From Halobaculum sp. MBLA0143 (GTDB lineage: Archaea; Halobacteriota; Halobacteria; Halobacteriales; Haloferacaceae), in contig NZ_JBGKAC010000001.1 in the NCBI RefSeq assembly GCF_041361465.1, forward strand, positions 1,984,001-2,048,000: a DNA stretch of 64,000 nt, written 5' to 3'. Positions 24,679 through 33,433 of this stretch are shown here, piece after piece. The notes beneath the pieces are model-generated. The model was given only the letters and a program-made list of their open reading frames with translations. It made no database searches and was not told where the DNA came from. The translations under genes and the position numbers were made by a program. Every line of letters starts with the position of its first letter. Position 1 is the first letter of the stretch.

Positions 24679-25932
24679 TTACCGCCGTGGAACCAGCCCA
24701 CGCGCGAACAGTTCGTAGCCGACGAGTCCGAGCGCCGACACCAGACTCACCAGGACGGTCACGAACTCGGGGAGTCGCATCCACGCGGGCGTGAGCCAGA
24801 TGATGCTGTTCACCACGCGCGGGCCCAGGACAGACTCCACGGCGACCTGTGCCCGTTCGAGTGGGGTCTCCGGCTCGACAGTCCGGGAGTCGAGCCCCAG
24901 CTCGGCGGCCGCGGTGCCGCCGGCGCTCTCGTCGCCCGTCGACAGCCGTTCGGCCTCGTAGGCGTCGAGGTTCGTCTCGATCGACCAGACGACACGGCCG
25001 CGTCGGTCGACCTGGAGGACACGGTTGCCGTTCGTGTCGGTGACGAGCGTGTGGCCGTTGGGGAGTCGGTCGGCGTCGCGGGGCCACTTGAGCCGGTCGT
25101 CCTGCCACACCCACGACTCGACCCACTCCCCGTCCTCGCGGCGGAACTCGACGACACGGTCGTTGTTCGAGTCGGCGACGATCATCGCCGGGCCGCCCCG
25201 CTCCTCGGGGATGTAGTCGGCGTTGTGTTGCTCGTCTAAGATCGAGTGGTCGTCGTCCGTGCCCAACGACAACGACTCGTTCACCCGACCGGAGGTGCGG
25301 TTGACGAACACCACCCGGTCGTGGTTGCGGAGACTCGCGGTGACGTACTGGCCGTCGCGGACGATCTCCACGTCGTTCAGGTGGGTCCAGTCCCCGTCGA
25401 ACTGGCCGCCGGCGCCCGGCGACAGCGCGGTGTAGGCGCTCCACTCCCAGACGGTGGTGTCCGTCGTGGTGTCGACCGTCTCCACTTCGTGTTGTGCGAT
25501 GTCGGCGATCACGTACCGTGTCTCGTTGACTCTGTCGACGTCGTGCCACTCGACGTTACGTTCTCCCGGCGTCACCTCGCTGTACAACACCTCCCGGTCA
25601 CCCGTCGTCGGGTCGATACGTTCGATCCGTTGCACCACACAGTTCGAACAGCCGAGTCGGTCCGGGCTGCGTGTCACCGTCGAGACGACGACTGCGTCGC
25701 TGTCGGGGATCGGATCGACGTCCCAGTACCCGTCGCGCACTGTCTCCCGATACTCGACGGTGCCGTCGCCGTCGACGACGACGAACGCCGTGCCGGTGAC
25801 GACCGTCTGACCGGAGACGGAGCCGTCGGGCGAGTACCCCGGACCGTCGGCGACGAACACCGGGTTCGTGGCGACGGTCACTACCAACGGGACGACCACC
25901 AGACAGCCCAGTACGAGTCGGAGCAGCCTCAT
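24679..25932 (-). CDS. arylsulfotransferase (ASST)-family membrane-anchored propeller protein
   Basis: 417 residues from ATG 25932 (MRLLRLVLGCLVVVPLVV, a signal anchor). The middle shows repeated beta-propeller blades with Asn/Asp-rich turns typical of ASST-like proteins: VEWHDVDRVNETRYVIADI, DWTHLNDVEIVRDGQYV, and KWPRDADRLPNGHTLVTDT. A C-terminal membrane segment lies near residues 392-412. Most archaeal members are of unknown activity, so sulfotransfer is not assured. It diverges from the DUF457 gene at 26016, leaving 83 bases for both promoters. Confidence 0.75.
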   Translation of the reverse strand: MRLLRLVLGCLVVVPLVVTVATNPVFVADGPGYSPDGSVSGQTVVTGTAFVVVDGDGTVEYRETVRDGYWDVDPIPDSDAVVVSTVTRSPDRLGCSNCVVQRIERIDPTTGDREVLYSEVTPGERNVEWHDVDRVNETRYVIADIAQHEVETVDTTTDTTVWEWSAYTALSPGAGGQFDGDWTHLNDVEIVRDGQYVTASLRNHDRVVFVNRTSGRVNESLSLGTDDDHSILDEQHNADYIPEERGGPAMIVADSNNDRVVEFRREDGEWVESWVWQDDRLKWPRDADRLPNGHTLVTDTNGNRVLQVDRRGRVVWSIETNLDAYEAERLSTGDESAGGTAAAELGLDSRTVEPETPLERAQVAVESVLGPRVVNSIIWLTPAWMRLPEFVTVLVSLVSALGLVGYELFARGLVPRR

Positions 25933-26015
25933 GCGTCTGGGTCGGGTCCGGCACGTTTCCCGCCTTCGTTGTCCGTCGGGGGAAGACACAGTACCGTCGA
26001 ACTCGTACCGAGGGT

Positions 26016-26528
26016 GTGCTCTTCGCGACACACCTCGTGCTCGCGGCCGGGCTCGCGAGGGGTCGGTACCCGACAGTCTGGGTCGTCGCCGGCGCCGCGT
26101 TGCCGGATCTCGTCGACAAGCCGTTGGGAGTGGCCGGACTGATCCCCACCTACCACTCGATCGCTCACTCGGCGTTGTTCGGTGTCGTGTTTCTCTGTCC
26201 GGTGTTGCTCGGCCGGGTGATCGACTGGACGCCCGACACCGGGCGACTCGCGGCAGTGGCGTTCGGGTGGGGGAGCCACCTCGCCGCCGACGCCCTCCAC
26301 ATCACTCTCAACGGGCGTCCGGCGAACACCGTCTTCCTGTTGTGGCCAATCGTCGACAGTTGGGACTCGCTGGACGCCGGACCGGGGGCGTTCGTCGTCC
26401 AGTACGTCGGCACCACCTCCTTCTACCTCGAACTCCTGATCTGGCTGTCTGTCGGGCTCCTCGTGGCACGCGAGGGACGATCGGCAGTCGGGCTGCCGAC
26501 GGGCGGGTCGGACGAGTCGAGTGAGTGA
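26016..26528 (+). CDS. membrane-bound metal-dependent hydrolase (YdjM/DUF457-like)
   Basis: 170 residues from GTG 26016. Family features: an early His in ATHLVLAAGLA, ALPDLVDKP, YHSIAHSALFGVVFL and GWGSHLAADALH, giving the His/Asp set thought to bind metal within the membrane. Four to five hydrophobic segments. Enzymatic substrate unknown. It is divergently transcribed from the ASST-like gene. Confidence 0.8.
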   Translation: MLFATHLVLAAGLARGRYPTVWVVAGAALPDLVDKPLGVAGLIPTYHSIAHSALFGVVFLCPVLLGRVIDWTPDTGRLAAVAFGWGSHLAADALHITLNGRPANTVFLLWPIVDSWDSLDAGPGAFVVQYVGTTSFYLELLIWLSVGLLVAREGRSAVGLPTGGSDESSE

Positions 26529-26635
26529 GACGGTCGGGAACCGCCAGTGGCGTCGGACCCTCCTCTTGTGTAGAGTAGCCGGTGAACTGGTCGCTCTGCC
26601 TCCCAGACTCAGTGGAGCTGCCGGAAGCCACGGCT

Positions 26636-26702
26636 ATCGGGGGTTCGCGGCTCCCTGTGACTCCACTCGCTGCCGCGAGCCACCTGGCGAGCGGCGGCAG
26701 TG
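26636..26702 (+). repeat. degenerate copy of the tRNA-Trp-linked repeat
   Basis: ATCGGGGGTTC (26636-26646) equals the tRNA-Trp T-arm region, and 26664-26700 (CACTCGCTGCCGCGAGCCAC...) matches the sequence just after tRNA-Trp (23056-23092) with about five changes. It lies 3.6 kb from the tRNA and could be the distal boundary of an old insertion. The surrounding 207 bases (26529-26735) contain no gene. Confidence 0.55.
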
Positions 26703-26735
26703 GAGAGAGCGACGGGACGGGTCCGCCGAAGGCCC

Positions 26736-27557
26736 TCACGCCCCCTCGACTACTCCCTCCAAGTTCTCCTTCCCCAACGCGATCGTCGCGTAGTCTTCCG
26801 TCCCGATCTCCAGCGTCGCAGTCCCCTCCCAGCCGCACTCCACGAGCGGCTCGAGGACCCGCTCGAAGTCGATCACGCCCATCCCGACCGGGAGGTGTTC
26901 GTCACTGTCGCCACGCGTGTCGACGAGGTGGAGGTGGGCGACGCGATTCGAGTGCTCGCGGAGGAAGTCGGCCATCTCCGCCTCGGACTGGCCGGCCAGC
27001 AGCGCGTGACTCGTGTCGAACGTCATCTGCGCGTCGGGGTAGCGCGACAGCAGTTCGTCGAACGTGGTGGCGTCGTAGTAGCTGGAGACGATATTCTCCA
27101 GACACGGCTCCAGCCCGCGGTCGTTGGCGGCGGGGAGGAGTTCGTCGAGACTGTCGTGGACGAACGCCCGGGTCGCCGTCGTGTCCCAGCCTTTCGACCA
27201 GGCGTCCGAGGAGGGGTGGAAGACGACACGGTCGGCACCGAGGTCGCCCGCGAGGTCCATGCCGAGAGTGAGCTCCTCTACGGCGCCGGCGCGGACCGGC
27301 TCGAACGGGGAGCCAGGGTCGACGGCGAACGGGAGGTGGACGACGACGCCGCAGTCGTACGTCGACAGCGTCTCGCGGAGTTCGGCGGCGCGGTCCTCGA
27401 TCCGTTCGCGGGCGTAGCGAGCGTCGAGGAGCAGTTCCACGAAGTCGAACCCCTCGCGGGCGGCGAAGGCGACCGACTCCGCGAACGGGAGATCCAAGCC
27501 GAGCGTGAACCCCACGTCGAGGTCGAGTCCGTCGGTAGCGGTGGACACGACCGCCAC
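26736..27557 (-). CDS. sugar phosphate isomerase/epimerase-like (AP endonuclease 2 fold)
   Basis: 273 residues with a TIM-barrel of the xylose isomerase-like class. Likely metal ligands: His in VVFHPSSD, Glu in CLENIV, Asp and His in MTFDTSHALL, His in VAHLHLVDTRGD, Glu in ATLEIGTED. Such proteins isomerise or cleave sugars or cyclitols, or act as endonuclease IV relatives; the sequence does not choose between them. It lies 16 bases downstream of the SHOCT gene on the same strand. Confidence 0.8.
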   Translation of the reverse strand: MAVVSTATDGLDLDVGFTLGLDLPFAESVAFAAREGFDFVELLLDARYARERIEDRAAELRETLSTYDCGVVVHLPFAVDPGSPFEPVRAGAVEELTLGMDLAGDLGADRVVFHPSSDAWSKGWDTTATRAFVHDSLDELLPAANDRGLEPCLENIVSSYYDATTFDELLSRYPDAQMTFDTSHALLAGQSEAEMADFLREHSNRVAHLHLVDTRGDSDEHLPVGMGVIDFERVLEPLVECGWEGTATLEIGTEDYATIALGKENLEGVVEGA

Positions 27558-27573
27558 GGGGGCCGTTCGAGAG

Positions 27574-28230
27574 TTAGTCGTTTCGCTCGGGCTCGCGGGT
27601 GGTCGGGGTCGGGCCGGTCGTACTCCCGTCCGTCGCCCCCGCCGCGTCGGGGGTCGTCGCGTTCGAGCCCGTGGCCGCGTCCGGCGCGTCCGAGTCCGTC
27701 TCCGCCGTGTCGTCCGCAGTCTCCTGGAGGGTTTCGAGCCGGTCGCGGTACGTCGCCTCGTCGATCTCGCCGCGGGCGTAGCGGGCTCGCAGCAGCGCGA
27801 CCGCGTCCGCGGGGTCCGGCTCCGCCGTGGCGGCGCCGTCGGCGTCGACGGGCTGGGCCAGCCGCTCGTCCAGCCGGTGCTGGAACGTCTCGTAGTCGAT
27901 CTCGCCGGCGACGTACCGACTCCGGAGAGAGTCGTCCGGCTCCTGCTCGTCCGTCTCGTCGTCGCCGTGGTCCGGGAACACGGCCTCCATCCGGTTGTTC
28001 ACGATCAGGAAGACGAAGAAGGCGCCGATCAACAGTCCCCAGCCGACCCCGCGGAGCACGACCCCGAGCGCGAGACCGTAGTCCAACACGTTCAGGATCG
28101 GCCCCACGGCGACCCCCGCCGCGAGCGCCAGGCCGGTCCGACGCTGGAGCTCCGGCTCTCGGTTGACGAGCGTGGCCGCACGCCGCAGCCACTGGCGTGC
28201 GTCGGCGAGGCCGTCTGCGGGGTCTGCCAT
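27574..28230 (-). CDS. membrane protein with two SHOCT-like motifs
   Basis: 218 residues from ATG 28230. Two hydrophobic segments near the N-terminus (GLALAAGVAVGPILNVLD and GWGLLIGAFFVFLIVNN) are followed by two short helical SHOCT-type repeats: LRSRYVAGEIDYETFQHRLD and LRARYARGEIDEATYRDRLE. The C-terminus is a Thr/Asp/Ala-rich disordered tail. SHOCT motifs are thought to mediate oligomerisation at membranes. Function unknown. Confidence 0.8.
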   Translation of the reverse strand: MADPADGLADARQWLRRAATLVNREPELQRRTGLALAAGVAVGPILNVLDYGLALGVVLRGVGWGLLIGAFFVFLIVNNRMEAVFPDHGDDETDEQEPDDSLRSRYVAGEIDYETFQHRLDERLAQPVDADGAATAEPDPADAVALLRARYARGEIDEATYRDRLETLQETADDTAETDSDAPDAATGSNATTPDAAGATDGSTTGPTPTTREPERND

Positions 28231-28366
28231 CGGACGGTGTGACGGCAGGCGTGTTGAAAAATCACGGGGGCCGATTCCGAGTACCGACGAGTGAGACACA
28301 CCGGGGCGGCTGGCCCGCGGCTGCGGGGCGACGGTCGAGAGGCAGAGAACCGCTCGAACGGCGTGT

Positions 28367-28540
28367 CTACCGTCGTTCGACGGTCTCGACGACCTCGCCG
28401 GTGAACTCGGCGTCGCCGCCGGTCGGCTGAGCCAGCGTCGTACCACAGACCGCGCAGTTGACGACGGAGGCGGCCTTGCCGAACACCGTCTGTTCGTTCT
28501 CACAGTCCGCACACCGGACGGTGAAGAAGTTGCCAGCCAT
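28367..28540 (-). CDS. rps27e: 30S ribosomal protein eS27
   Basis: 57 residues from ATG 28540 (MAGNFFTVRCADCENEQTVF). The four-Cys zinc finger is RCADC ... NCAVCGTTL. Too short for many gene callers but unmistakable. It follows the L44e gene by two bases, the usual archaeal rpl44e-rps27e order. Confidence 0.97.
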   Translation of the reverse strand: MAGNFFTVRCADCENEQTVFGKAASVVNCAVCGTTLAQPTGGDAEFTGEVVETVERR

Positions 28541-28542
28541 CG

Positions 28543-28824
28543 TTACTCCTGGAAGGTGAGTCGGCCGGCGCGCCACCCCTCGCGCATGTGGGCCTTGCCG
28601 CAGTCGCTGCACCGGTACTTCAGGTGGGTCTTCTTCGTCGGCTTGTCGCCGCCGGGCACCTTCGAGAACTTCCCGGAGTTGCCGATGGTGGACGTGCCGC
28701 GCTTCTGTTGGCGGTCGGTCCACTTCATCCCCGTCTCGCGGCCGCGGCGGACCTTCTCCACCTCGTGTTCGTGGTGGGCGTTACAGTGTGGACAGTACGT
28801 GTTCATTCGACGTGGCATCTCCAT
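28543..28824 (-). CDS. rpl44e: 50S ribosomal protein L44e (eL42)
   Basis: 93 residues from ATG 28824 ([20 protein letters not shown]); 28818 is an alternative start. The zinc-binding cysteines are YCPHC and YRCSDCGK; the E-site loop [19 protein letters not shown] is conserved. It heads the eS27 operon; a TATA-like GTTTTAACC lies about 40 bases upstream. Confidence 0.97.
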   Translation of the reverse strand: MEMPRRMNTYCPHCNAHHEHEVEKVRRGRETGMKWTDRQQKRGTSTIGNSGKFSKVPGGDKPTKKTHLKYRCSDCGKAHMREGWRAGRLTFQE

Positions 28825-28974
28825 AGCGAAATCGCCTCTTGTCACCCACTTCCGCGCGGGTGGTTAAAACAGGTACGGTTCGCTGCCTACGGTCGGACGC
28901 GACCACGACCCGACTCGGCGGTCGGTGTCGGCCGCTTCGGCTCGGGCACTCAGTTCGACGCCACGGCGGCGGGG

Positions 28975-29970
28975 CTACGCCAGCGGCGTCCGTTCGACGA
29001 CGGTGCCGTCGACGGTGGGGTACTGTTCGACGATCTGGCCGTCGTCTACGTCGCCCTCGTCGACCATCTCCTCCAGCAGCCACCACGCCACCTCGACGTG
29101 CTCGGACTTCACGCTGTAGAACTCCTCGGGGACGCCCAACGACTTCAGTCGGTCGGGGTTGGTGTACGTCTTCCCGTAGACGAGCGTGCCGTCGTCCGTC
29201 ACCTCGTCGAACGGCCGGCGGACGTTCTGTGCCATCCGTTTCAGCCGGTTGCGGTGTTGGGCGGCGTCTTTGAACACGGACGTACAGAAGTACACCTTCT
29301 CGTGGTCGCCCATCACGTCTAGGATCTCCTCGCGAGAGCCGTCGACGGCGGACATGTGGTCCTCCTGGAGCTCGAACCCACGCTCCTGCATCCGGCGGTA
29401 GTTGCCGTCGGACATCTCGAACTCGTTGATGTTACAGAACTCCGCGGCACCCTCGTCCAGGAACTCCAGGAACTCCGGCTCCGGCCGGATGCCGGGGATC
29501 TCGAAGGCGGGGGTGAGCCCCTCGTCGCGGGCGACATGGAGAATGTCCTCCCACTCCGTCCCGTGGAGGTCGCCCCACAGCTCGTACGGCGGGTGGAACC
29601 GAATCTCGTCTAACCCCGCCTCCGAGAGCCGGCGCATGTTCTCGCGCCCACCGGTGATCCCAGTGTACAGGTGGGTGTGGTGGTCCTCGCCGAACTCGTC
29701 TTTCAACAACGAGAGGTAGTGACACGTCCGGTCGAGCCGTTCTTGTGGCTCACCGCCGGTGATGGAGGTGCCGAGCGCGTCCATCCGGTGGGCCTCCGTC
29801 AGCACGTCCTCGTCACACGTCACCTCGCGCTCGTTGGCGTACACCGTGTTCACGTTCTTCCGGTTCTCACCGAGCGGACAGTAGAAACAGTCCCGCTGGT
29901 CACAGTAGCCGTAGACGAACAACACCATCTTCCCGCCCTTCGCGCACTGTTCACACCCCTTCGAGATCAT
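28975..29970 (-). CDS. radical SAM protein with CX4CX2C cluster motif
   Basis: 331 residues from ATG 29970. The cluster motif reads YGYCDQRDCFYCPLGENR, that is Cys-x4-Cys-x2-Cys rather than the usual Cys-x3-Cys-x2-Cys. An extra CEQC pair precedes it at residues 6-9. The SAM-binding GGE motif is present as SITGGEPQERLD, followed by barrel strands (LYTGITGGRENMRRLSEAGL, DEIRFHPPYELW). I know it only as a conserved archaeal radical SAM family without assigned reaction. It is 150 bases from the ribosomal protein genes and its promoter region faces the lower-GC gene at 30097. Confidence 0.85.
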   Translation of the reverse strand: MISKGCEQCAKGGKMVLFVYGYCDQRDCFYCPLGENRKNVNTVYANEREVTCDEDVLTEAHRMDALGTSITGGEPQERLDRTCHYLSLLKDEFGEDHHTHLYTGITGGRENMRRLSEAGLDEIRFHPPYELWGDLHGTEWEDILHVARDEGLTPAFEIPGIRPEPEFLEFLDEGAAEFCNINEFEMSDGNYRRMQERGFELQEDHMSAVDGSREEILDVMGDHEKVYFCTSVFKDAAQHRNRLKRMAQNVRRPFDEVTDDGTLVYGKTYTNPDRLKSLGVPEEFYSVKSEHVEVAWWLLEEMVDEGDVDDGQIVEQYPTVDGTVVERTPLA

Positions 29971-30057
29971 TCGTCGTCGATGGTTGCCGACGGACGGACT
30001 AAAGACGTGTGGGTTTCGTCTGTCGGAACCCCCTCTGTACGCACCACCGATAGAACG

Positions 30058-30075
30058 GTTCGTTTATGAGCGAAC
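30058..30075. promoter_or_regulatory. inverted repeat around a TATA-like box
   Basis: GTTCG-TTTATGAG-CGAAC places a TATA-like core between five-base inverted arms about 30 bases before the GTG at 30097. Possible operator and promoter of the next gene. Confidence 0.35.
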
Positions 30076-30096
30076 GGAGAGCAAACAGGATCAACA

Positions 30097-30870
30097 GTGT
30101 CGCGGAGTTCTCCACGAGCTGTACTGAAACGAGGTCTGAGGAGGGCACGTACTCGTGTTGCCGACACGGATCTAGTCTCGCGCAAGTCCGTTGTGACCCT
30201 CTGCCTACTCGCTCTCATGGGACTCTGCTTGGTGAGCCTCTCTAGACCGTACAACGTCGCTGGCTTCAGCGCCGGAGTGACGGTTCTCAGCACAGACTAC
30301 AAGCTCCTTCGCCGGATTGGGCTAGAACCCGTGTACCGAGCTATTGTGACACCGAATCTTGCCGGCCGTGCGAGAGACCTGTACAAGAGAAAGCAGTTTA
30401 TCGAACAGGGCTCGGACAGAATCGAGCTGACGTTCGAGGGCGAGGGTAACTTCCGGGCGCAAGTGCTCCAGGGGACTGAGTACGTTTACACTGGACTGAG
30501 ATTCCGGCTGTACATCGAAGCACCGATTAGAGGGAACGCCATAGGTAAGGATGTCGACACATACCACTTGAGGCTGGGAACTGTGGAAGTGACGGACGTG
30601 TCGGAGACAACCGGTGATAGGGAGGGAGTCGTCGTCTTTCTATCTGTTCGTAACTGGTACATAGATTCACAGGACAAGAGAAGAGACAATTTGGCTCAGA
30701 AGGCTCGTGAACACTTCAGTGGTGAGAACACCGGGACAACAGAGTCAGCGAAAGAGACCGAGCTCGAGAGTCCGTTCGAAAAAGTGGAAGATCGGGGACA
30801 GATCAACGAGTTCAGTGTCGATCAGTGGCGTGCTATTTCGCGGTGGGTCGGTGAGGAGTTCGAGAATTAG
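30097..30870 (+). CDS. membrane-anchored protein of unknown function (lower GC)
   Basis: 257 residues from GTG 30097. A basic N-terminus (LKRGLRRARTRV) is followed by one membrane segment (SVVTLCLLALMGLCLVSL) and a soluble domain that looks beta-rich (GEGNFRAQVLQGTEYVYTGL), ending in a charged helix. Codon usage is clearly different from neighbours: AGA/AGG arginines and A/T third bases are frequent, suggesting recent transfer. No family recognised. Confidence 0.7.
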   Translation: MSRSSPRAVLKRGLRRARTRVADTDLVSRKSVVTLCLLALMGLCLVSLSRPYNVAGFSAGVTVLSTDYKLLRRIGLEPVYRAIVTPNLAGRARDLYKRKQFIEQGSDRIELTFEGEGNFRAQVLQGTEYVYTGLRFRLYIEAPIRGNAIGKDVDTYHLRLGTVEVTDVSETTGDREGVVVFLSVRNWYIDSQDKRRDNLAQKAREHFSGENTGTTESAKETELESPFEKVEDRGQINEFSVDQWRAISRWVGEEFEN

Positions 30871-30945
30871 AATGTGTATCCAAGACAATCTGCGTCGGTT
30901 CACCCACGCAACTTATATTCTGTCACCCAGTACACCGGGATAGAG

Positions 30946-31134
30946 ATGAGCGTCGCACCACGCCTGACCGAGTCGAAAGTCAGGATCAACGAGTACACCG
31001 TTGTCGTCTCTGCAGGTGCCGAAGACGGAGTTACAGAAGGTGACGAGGTCATGGTGCCGGTCGACGGGGAGAAAATCGTCGGGACGACGACACAGGTCGG
31101 CCGTCACGAGTCTGTTGTAGAACTGCGAATCTAA
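30946..31134 (+). CDS. small beta-rich protein, unknown
   Basis: 62 residues from ATG 30946 (MSVAPRLTESKVRINEYTVV). Alternating hydrophobic residues and Gly-Asp turns (EDGVTEGDEVMVPVDGEKIV) suggest a small barrel such as an SH3- or OB-like fold. A TATA-like TTATAT at 30912 lies about 30 bases upstream. It shares the lower G+C of the preceding gene and may belong to the same acquired segment. Confidence 0.6.
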   Translation: MSVAPRLTESKVRINEYTVVVSAGAEDGVTEGDEVMVPVDGEKIVGTTTQVGRHESVVELRI

Positions 31135-31220
31135 GTCGGACAGCGTCGTACTTCGGCTGTGCGCTCTGGTCGGGTCCGGGCGTAGACAGACTCAAGTCGC
31201 CACACACCCACCCGGCGACC

Positions 31221-32093
31221 GTGACAGACACAGACAGCCACGCGGACGGCGACGCGGACGACGTAGCGACGGACGACCCGGAGGCAGACGACCCCGACGT
31301 GTCGACCGTCGACACGCCGACGGCGATCCAGGAACGGTTCTCGGTGGCAGGACAGACGGCAGTGGTCACGGGCGCCTCCAGCGGGATCGGGCGCGCCGTC
31401 GCCGAGACGTTCGCGGCCGACGGCGCGGACGTGGTGATCTGCTCGCGCGAGCAGGCGAACGTCGATCCGGTCGCGGAGGCGATCGGGGCCGGGCCGGGCG
31501 GCGACTGTCTCGGCGTGGAGTGTGACGTGACGGAGCCGCCGGCGGTCGAGGCGCTCGTCGAGGCGACCGTCGACGAGTTCGGCAGCGTGGACACGCTCGT
31601 CAACAACGCCGGTGCCTCGTTCGTGGCGTCGTTCGACGACATCTCCGAGAACGGGTTCCGGACGATTCTGGAGATCAACCTCGCGGGCGCGGCGACGTGT
31701 GCCCGCGAGGCGGCCGGCCACCTCGCGGACGGCGGCGGCACCGTCATCAACGTCTCGTCGGTGGCGGGCCAACGAGGCGCGCCGTACATGAGCCACTACG
31801 CGGCGGCGAAAGCCGGCCTCGAGAATCTGACGCGTTCACTCGCCGTCGAGTGGGCCGGCCGCGACGTTCGGGTGAACTGCCTCGCGCCGGGCTACGTCGC
31901 AACCCCGGGCGTGGAGCGACAGATGGGCGTCTCTGCCGACGAGATCGACCGCGAGACTGTCGACCGCCAGATCGGGGAGAGCCGGGAGATCGCCGACCTC
32001 GCGCGGTTCCTCGCCAGCGACGCCGCCAGCTACGTCACCGGTGAGACGCTCGTCGCACAGGGGGTCCCGCCGGCCGAAGAGCTCCCGTCGTGA
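31221..32093 (+). CDS. short-chain dehydrogenase/reductase (FabG-like)
   Basis: 290 residues from GTG 31221, with an acidic ~40-residue N-terminal extension. Classical SDR motifs: cofactor loop TGASSGIGRAVAETFA, NNAG (LVNNAGASF), catalytic Ser in VINVSSVAGQ, and YxxxK in SHYAAAKAGLENL. The C-terminus includes GYVATPGVERQM and the tetramer-type ending. It acts as a cytosolic NAD(P)-dependent oxidoreductase; substrate unknown. Confidence 0.9.
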   Translation: MTDTDSHADGDADDVATDDPEADDPDVSTVDTPTAIQERFSVAGQTAVVTGASSGIGRAVAETFAADGADVVICSREQANVDPVAEAIGAGPGGDCLGVECDVTEPPAVEALVEATVDEFGSVDTLVNNAGASFVASFDDISENGFRTILEINLAGAATCAREAAGHLADGGGTVINVSSVAGQRGAPYMSHYAAAKAGLENLTRSLAVEWAGRDVRVNCLAPGYVATPGVERQMGVSADEIDRETVDRQIGESREIADLARFLASDAASYVTGETLVAQGVPPAEELPS

Positions 32094-32176
32094 GGGCTCG
32101 GACGGGTCGTTTCGGCGTGTGAACCGACCACAGTATTCGACACCTACTTACAGCCACGCCGGCCAGTGTGAGCGTA

Positions 32177-33433
32177 ATGAGTAGCGATGTCGAGACGGGC
32201 GGCCCCAGCGACGACCGCCGGGAGTACGAGTTCCGGAAGGTGTTGGAGGAACTCGACGACTTCGAGGGGTCCGGCACCCAGCTCGTCACGATCTACGTCC
32301 CCGACGACCACCAGATCTCGGACGTCGTCGCCCACGTCACCCAGGAACACAGCGAGGCGTCCAACATCAAGTCCAAACAGACCCGGACGAACGTCCAGGA
32401 CGCCCTCAAGTCGATCAAGGATCGACTGAAGTACTACGACACCAAGGCTCCCGAGAACGGGATGGTGTTGTTCTCCGGTGCGGTCGACTCCGGCGGCGGT
32501 CGGACGGAGATGGTGACGAAGGTGTTGGAGTCGCCGCCGGAGCCGATCCAGTCGTTCCGGTACCACTGTGACTCCGACTTCCTCACGGAGCCGTTAGAGG
32601 AGATGATGGGCGACAAGGGTCTGTTCGGCCTGGTCGTCCTGGACCGCCGCGAGGCGAACGTCGGCTGGCTGAAGGGGAAACGCGTCGAGGCGGTGAAGTC
32701 CGCCTCCTCGCTCGTCCCCGGCAAGCAACGGAAAGGGGGTCAGTCCGCCCAGCGGTTCGCCCGACTCCGGCTGGAGGCGATCGACAACTTCTACCAGGAG
32801 GTCGCCGGGATGGCCAACGACCTGTTCGTCCCCGAACGTCACGAACTGGACGGTGTCCTCGTCGGTGGGCCCTCACCGACGAAAGACGAGTTCTTGGACG
32901 GCGACTACCTCCACCACGAGCTCCAGGACCTCGTCCTCGGGAAGTTCGACGTGGCGTACACGGACGAGTCCGGGCTCCACGACCTCGTCGACGCCGGCCA
33001 GGAGGCGCTGGCCGACCAGGAAATCGTCGAGGACAAGAACCTCATGGAGGAGTTCTTCGAGAACCTCCACAGCGGCGGCGAGGCCACCTACGGGTTCGAC
33101 CAGACCCGTCAGAATCTCGTGATGGGCGCCGTCGACCAGCTCCTCCTCTCGGAGGACGTCCACGACGACGTCGTCGCCTACGAGTGTCCGGAGGGTCACG
33201 AGGAGTTCGACCTCGTCGACCGCCGGCGCGACACGCCCGACCACGAGTGTTCCGTCTGTGGCGAGGCCGCCGAGCCACAGGAGCGCGAGGACGTGGTCGA
33301 ACACCTGATCGACATCGCCGAGCAACGCGGCACGGAGACGAAGTTCATCTCCACCGACTTCGAGAAGGGCGAGCAACTGCTGGACGCTTTCGGTGGGGTT
33401 GCGGGGCTGTTGCGGTACGAGACGGGTGTCTAA
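32177..33433 (+). CDS. prf1: peptide chain release factor aRF1
   Basis: Archaeal/eukaryotic class-1 release factor, 418 residues from ATG 32177 (nine bases after an in-frame GTG). The stop-codon recognition motif NIKS is at residues 63-66 (EASNIKSKQT), the peptidyl-hydrolysis motif GGQ is near 187 (RKGGQSAQRF), and the C-terminal domain keeps a Cys cluster (ECPEGH ... ECSVCGE). TTACAG near 32149 may be part of its promoter. Its stop overlaps the minus-strand stop of the broken gene at 33430. Confidence 0.98.
   Translation: MSSDVETGGPSDDRREYEFRKVLEELDDFEGSGTQLVTIYVPDDHQISDVVAHVTQEHSEASNIKSKQTRTNVQDALKSIKDRLKYYDTKAPENGMVLFSGAVDSGGGRTEMVTKVLESPPEPIQSFRYHCDSDFLTEPLEEMMGDKGLFGLVVLDRREANVGWLKGKRVEAVKSASSLVPGKQRKGGQSAQRFARLRLEAIDNFYQEVAGMANDLFVPERHELDGVLVGGPSPTKDEFLDGDYLHHELQDLVLGKFDVAYTDESGLHDLVDAGQEALADQEIVEDKNLMEEFFENLHSGGEATYGFDQTRQNLVMGAVDQLLLSEDVHDDVVAYECPEGHEEFDLVDRRRDTPDHECSVCGEAAEPQEREDVVEHLIDIAEQRGTETKFISTDFEKGEQLLDAFGGVAGLLRYETGV

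Noticed and set aside
26570-26665. Possible second tRNA gene
   Set aside because: The T loop (TTCGCGG) lacks the conserved A58 and there is no matching acceptor stem; it is better read as a degenerate tRNA-derived repeat.
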